From assembly GCA_019509685.1 (NCBI GenBank), contig JAEKLU010000074.1:1-6725 (forward strand): a stretch of DNA of 6,725 nucleotides. Direction: 5' to 3'. The notes under the pieces were generated by a model that was not told the origin of the DNA, did no database searches, and saw only the letters and a program-made list of their open reading frames with translations. The number at the start of each line of letters is the position of its first letter. Positions within the stretch are counted from its first letter, which is position 1. Source of the stretch: Mesorhizobium sp. (lineage in GTDB: Bacteria > Pseudomonadota > Alphaproteobacteria > Rhizobiales > Rhizobiaceae). A program made the translations under genes and the position numbers. Shown here piece by piece: positions 5,157 to 6,725 of the stretch.

Positions 5157-6077
5157 CTATATGCCGTCCGGCGCCATATCGGGTCCAGCGCTTTCAGCGG
5201 CGGGCTGCCGCCGGCCGACGACGCGCTCGCGGTAAAGCGCGTAGAGCCCCGAGCCGATGATTATCACGGCGCCGACGATCATCGGCAGGTCCGGAATGTC
5301 GCCGAAGATGACGAGGCCAAGCAGGATCGACCAGAGCAACGCCGTGTAGCGGAACGGTGCGACGAAGGAGATGTCGCCCGAACGCATCGCCTTGATGATG
5401 AACTGATAGCCGATGATCACCAGCACCGCGGCCAGCGCCAGCAAGGCGGTGGCGTGGCCGGTCATCGGCGTCCACCCACCCATCGGCGACAGCAGAAGGG
5501 CGCCGAGAACGGTCATGGCCAGCGCCGTCGCCGTCGACACCAGCATGGTCGGGATCGCTTGCGGGATGCGCTTGGTCGCGAGGTCGCGCACCGCGCAGCA
5601 GGCGACGCTGGTCAGCGCCAGCAGCGAATAGACGCTGAATCCCTCGAAGCCCGGCCGCACGATGATGAGTACACCCGCGAAGCCGACCGCGATGGCCAGC
5701 CAGCGCCGCCAGCCGACGCCTTCTCCGAAGAACAAAGCCGCTCCCATCGTCACCGCCAGCGGCAATGCCTGCAGCACGGCGGAGACATTGGCGATCGGCA
5801 GATGCGCGAGCGCGATCAGGAACGACACCGTGGCGCCGGCTTCGCCGGCGACACGCATCGCCACCATCGGCTGCAGCATCGCCGCCGGATGGGCCAATGC
5901 GCCGCGCTGCCAGGCAAGCAGGCCGACGAAAAGCGAGGCAAACGCGCCGCGCACAAGCATGACCTGCGCCATGTTCATCGATTCGGAGGAGTATTTCGTG
6001 ATCGCGTCATTCAAGGTGAAGCCGATCATGGCTACGATCATGAACAGCGCGCCGCGCAGATTTGGCGAAAGAGGCAA
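5157..6077 (-). CDS. EamA/DMT-family transporter (ten predicted membrane helices), TTG start
   Basis: A 306-residue inner-membrane protein of the drug/metabolite transporter superfamily with two EamA repeats, about 8-140 and 148-284. FFGEG ... GVLIIVRPG closes the first repeat; IFGDIP ... GSGLYALYRER closes the second and ends in the basic tail expected after the last helix. The start is taken as TTG at 6077: an in-frame stop lies at 6098-6096, no ATG precedes the first helix, and the next ATG (residue 13, 6041) would cut into it. GGAAA at 6092-6088, 10 nt upstream, is a weak ribosome-binding site. A TAAAAT hexamer at 6103-6098 is a possible -10, with no good -35. Substrate is unknown: the family includes exporters of amino acids and metabolites and vitamin importers. 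Its 5-nt gap to mobA suggests co-transcription, but that does not prove a role in molybdenum cofactor metabolism. Confidence 0.9.
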   Translation of the reverse strand: MPLSPNLRGALFMIVAMIGFTLNDAITKYSSESMNMAQVMLVRGAFASLFVGLLAWQRGALAHPAAMLQPMVAMRVAGEAGATVSFLIALAHLPIANVSAVLQALPLAVTMGAALFFGEGVGWRRWLAIAVGFAGVLIIVRPGFEGFSVYSLLALTSVACCAVRDLATKRIPQAIPTMLVSTATALAMTVLGALLLSPMGGWTPMTGHATALLALAAVLVIIGYQFIIKAMRSGDISFVAPFRYTALLWSILLGLVIFGDIPDLPMIVGAVIIIGSGLYALYRERVVGRRQPAAESAGPDMAPDGI

Positions 6078-6140
6078 GGGCGGCGTTTCCGGATTCTATT
6101 TTAAGCCAAGCCCTAGCAGGCGACCGGGAAACAGCAACGG

Positions 6141-6175
6141 CAAAGAAATGGGCCACAGATGTTCTCCGCGGCCCA
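6141..6175 (-). terminator. Rho-independent terminator of the small secreted-protein gene
   Basis: On the minus strand TGGGCCGCGGA (6175-6165) pairs with TCTGTGGCCCA (6159-6149) as an 11-bp RNA stem with two G-U pairs and a 5-nt loop. TTTCTTT (6148-6142) follows directly. It lies 29 nt after the stop codon at 6207-6205 and upstream of the EamA gene, so it probably separates the small gene from the EamA-mobA-mobB operon. Confidence 0.8.
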
Positions 6176-6204
6176 ACAGATCGATTTAAAGCGGTGTCGA
6201 AGGC

Positions 6205-6561
6205 CTATTTCGGCGTCAGCACTTCGGTGCCGTTCCCGTCCTGGCCGGCGATTGTCCACAGCCCGTGCAGCGAGCCGTCTTTCTCCATCTTGTAGACGAC
6301 GAGACCGATTTCCTTGCCCATGGCATAGCCGGCGGAAAAGGCATCGTCATTACGCATGCAGATGCCGTCCGAGGTCGAGCCGCCGGTTTCCCAATGGATC
6401 TTGCAGGTCGTGTCGCTGGTCAGCGTGATCGTTGCCTCGCCGCCATATTTCGAGCCATCGAAGTTGGTGCCCGCAACGGTGTAGGTGCCGCCGATCGATT
6501 GGGCTGCCGCCGGCAGGCAAGCGACCCCAAGCATGGCAACTGTAAGCATGAATTTATGCAT
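6205..6561 (-). CDS. Small secreted protein of unknown function
   Basis: A 118-residue protein with a clear signal peptide (MHKF, hydrophobic core 5-17, cleavage probably after AAA at 18-20), leaving about 98 residues in the periplasm or outside. The mature part alternates short strand-like stretches rich in Gly and Thr (GGTYTVAGT at 24-32, EATITLTSDTTC at 42-53, LWTIAG at 101-106), suggesting a small beta-barrel or sandwich. Cys53 and Cys68 could form a disulfide. Cys15 lacks a proper lipobox, so a lipoprotein is unlikely. The frame is open to a GTG at 6597, but the ATG at 6561 is preferred: it has a GGGGGAA element 5 nt upstream and puts the signal peptide at the N-terminus. I recognise this as a family of short rhizobial exported proteins with no established function. 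A terminator follows 29 nt downstream. A weak promoter candidate is TTTACC with a 17-nt spacer to TAGCGT, about 30-60 nt upstream. Confidence 0.8.
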   Translation of the reverse strand: MHKFMLTVAMLGVACLPAAAQSIGGTYTVAGTNFDGSKYGGEATITLTSDTTCKIHWETGGSTSDGICMRNDDAFSAGYAMGKEIGLVVYKMEKDGSLHGLWTIAGQDGNGTEVLTPK

Positions 6562-6650
6562 GTGGATTCCCCCATAGAGCCAAAAGCGCGGCAACACGCT
6601 AGGCTGGAAAAAGCGCGTGGTAAATCGGGGCTCGCGACCTTGCGTAAGGT

Positions 6651-6725
6651 TTATTTCCAGTGTGGCCCGGACGCCTCGTGCAGGCTGGCGGCGATGGCTC
6701 CGACCAGCGGGTCGTATTTCGCCTT
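6651..6725 (-). CDS. C-terminal 24 residues of an unidentified protein (5' part outside window)
   Basis: Reading in from the right edge on the minus strand, one frame gives KAKYDPLVGAIAASLHEASG followed by PHWK and a TAA stop at 6653-6651. The segment looks like an amphipathic helix and has the same GC-rich codon use as its neighbours, so it is probably the end of a real gene. It is too short to identify. No convincing terminator follows: only a 5-bp inverted repeat ACCTT/AAGGT (6637-6650) without a T-run lies between its stop and the small secreted-protein gene. Confidence 0.5.
   Translation of the reverse strand, partial: KAKYDPLVGAIAASLHEASGPHWK

Noticed and set aside
6605..6650. Possible terminator for the right-edge gene: a 5-bp inverted repeat at 6637-6650 and a T5 tract (minus strand, 6612-6608).
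   Set aside because: The stem is short, no T-run follows it, and only a 4-bp CGCG pairing precedes the T5 tract.
1..6725. Search for a novel defence system, mobile element, CRISPR array, tRNA or rRNA.
   Set aside because: All coding space is taken by co-directional metabolic, transport and repair genes with uniform composition; no transposase, integrase, repeat-spacer pattern or RNA-gene sequence is visible.

Overview
The window looks like chromosome from a GC-rich alphaproteobacterium, most probably a Mesorhizobium-like member of the Hyphomicrobiales. The evidence is the strong GC3 codon bias, the close resemblance of the proteins to rhizobial families, and an intergenic hairpin at 1407-1447 of a kind I recognise from rhizobial genomes. 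This assignment rests on recognition, not on a database search. All nine genes lie on the minus strand, so gene order below runs from high to low coordinates.

Right end (6725 to 6141): the last 24 codons of an unrecognised gene are followed by a small secreted protein of about 118 residues. That gene ends in a good rho-independent terminator at 6149-6175. Middle right (6077 to 4007): an EamA/DMT-type membrane transporter with a probable TTG start, then mobA and mobB. These are tightly packed (5 nt gap, then a 4 nt ATGA overlap) and look like one operon. MobA attaches GMP to molybdopterin to make the guanine dinucleotide cofactor, and MobB is the associated GTP-binding protein.

Middle left (3853 to 1451): a polar/basic amino-acid ABC importer, with a periplasmic binding protein, a stem-loop, and two HisQ/HisM-type permeases overlapping by ATGA. 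No ATPase gene accompanies it in the window, so the ATPase must come from outside. The cluster ends in the rhizobial-type palindrome.

Left end (1291 to 1): a beta-hydroxyacid dehydrogenase of the 3-hydroxyisobutyrate dehydrogenase family, followed 7 nt later by the N-terminal part of an AlkD-like DNA alkylation repair protein that runs off the window. The 5' region of the dehydrogenase holds a candidate promoter and a notable inverted repeat that contains its Shine-Dalgarno sequence.

Overall this is an ordinary housekeeping and transport region. I found no RNA genes, CRISPR, insertion sequences, phage genes or defence system. The points worth a second look are intergenic structures and a few oddities of operon composition.
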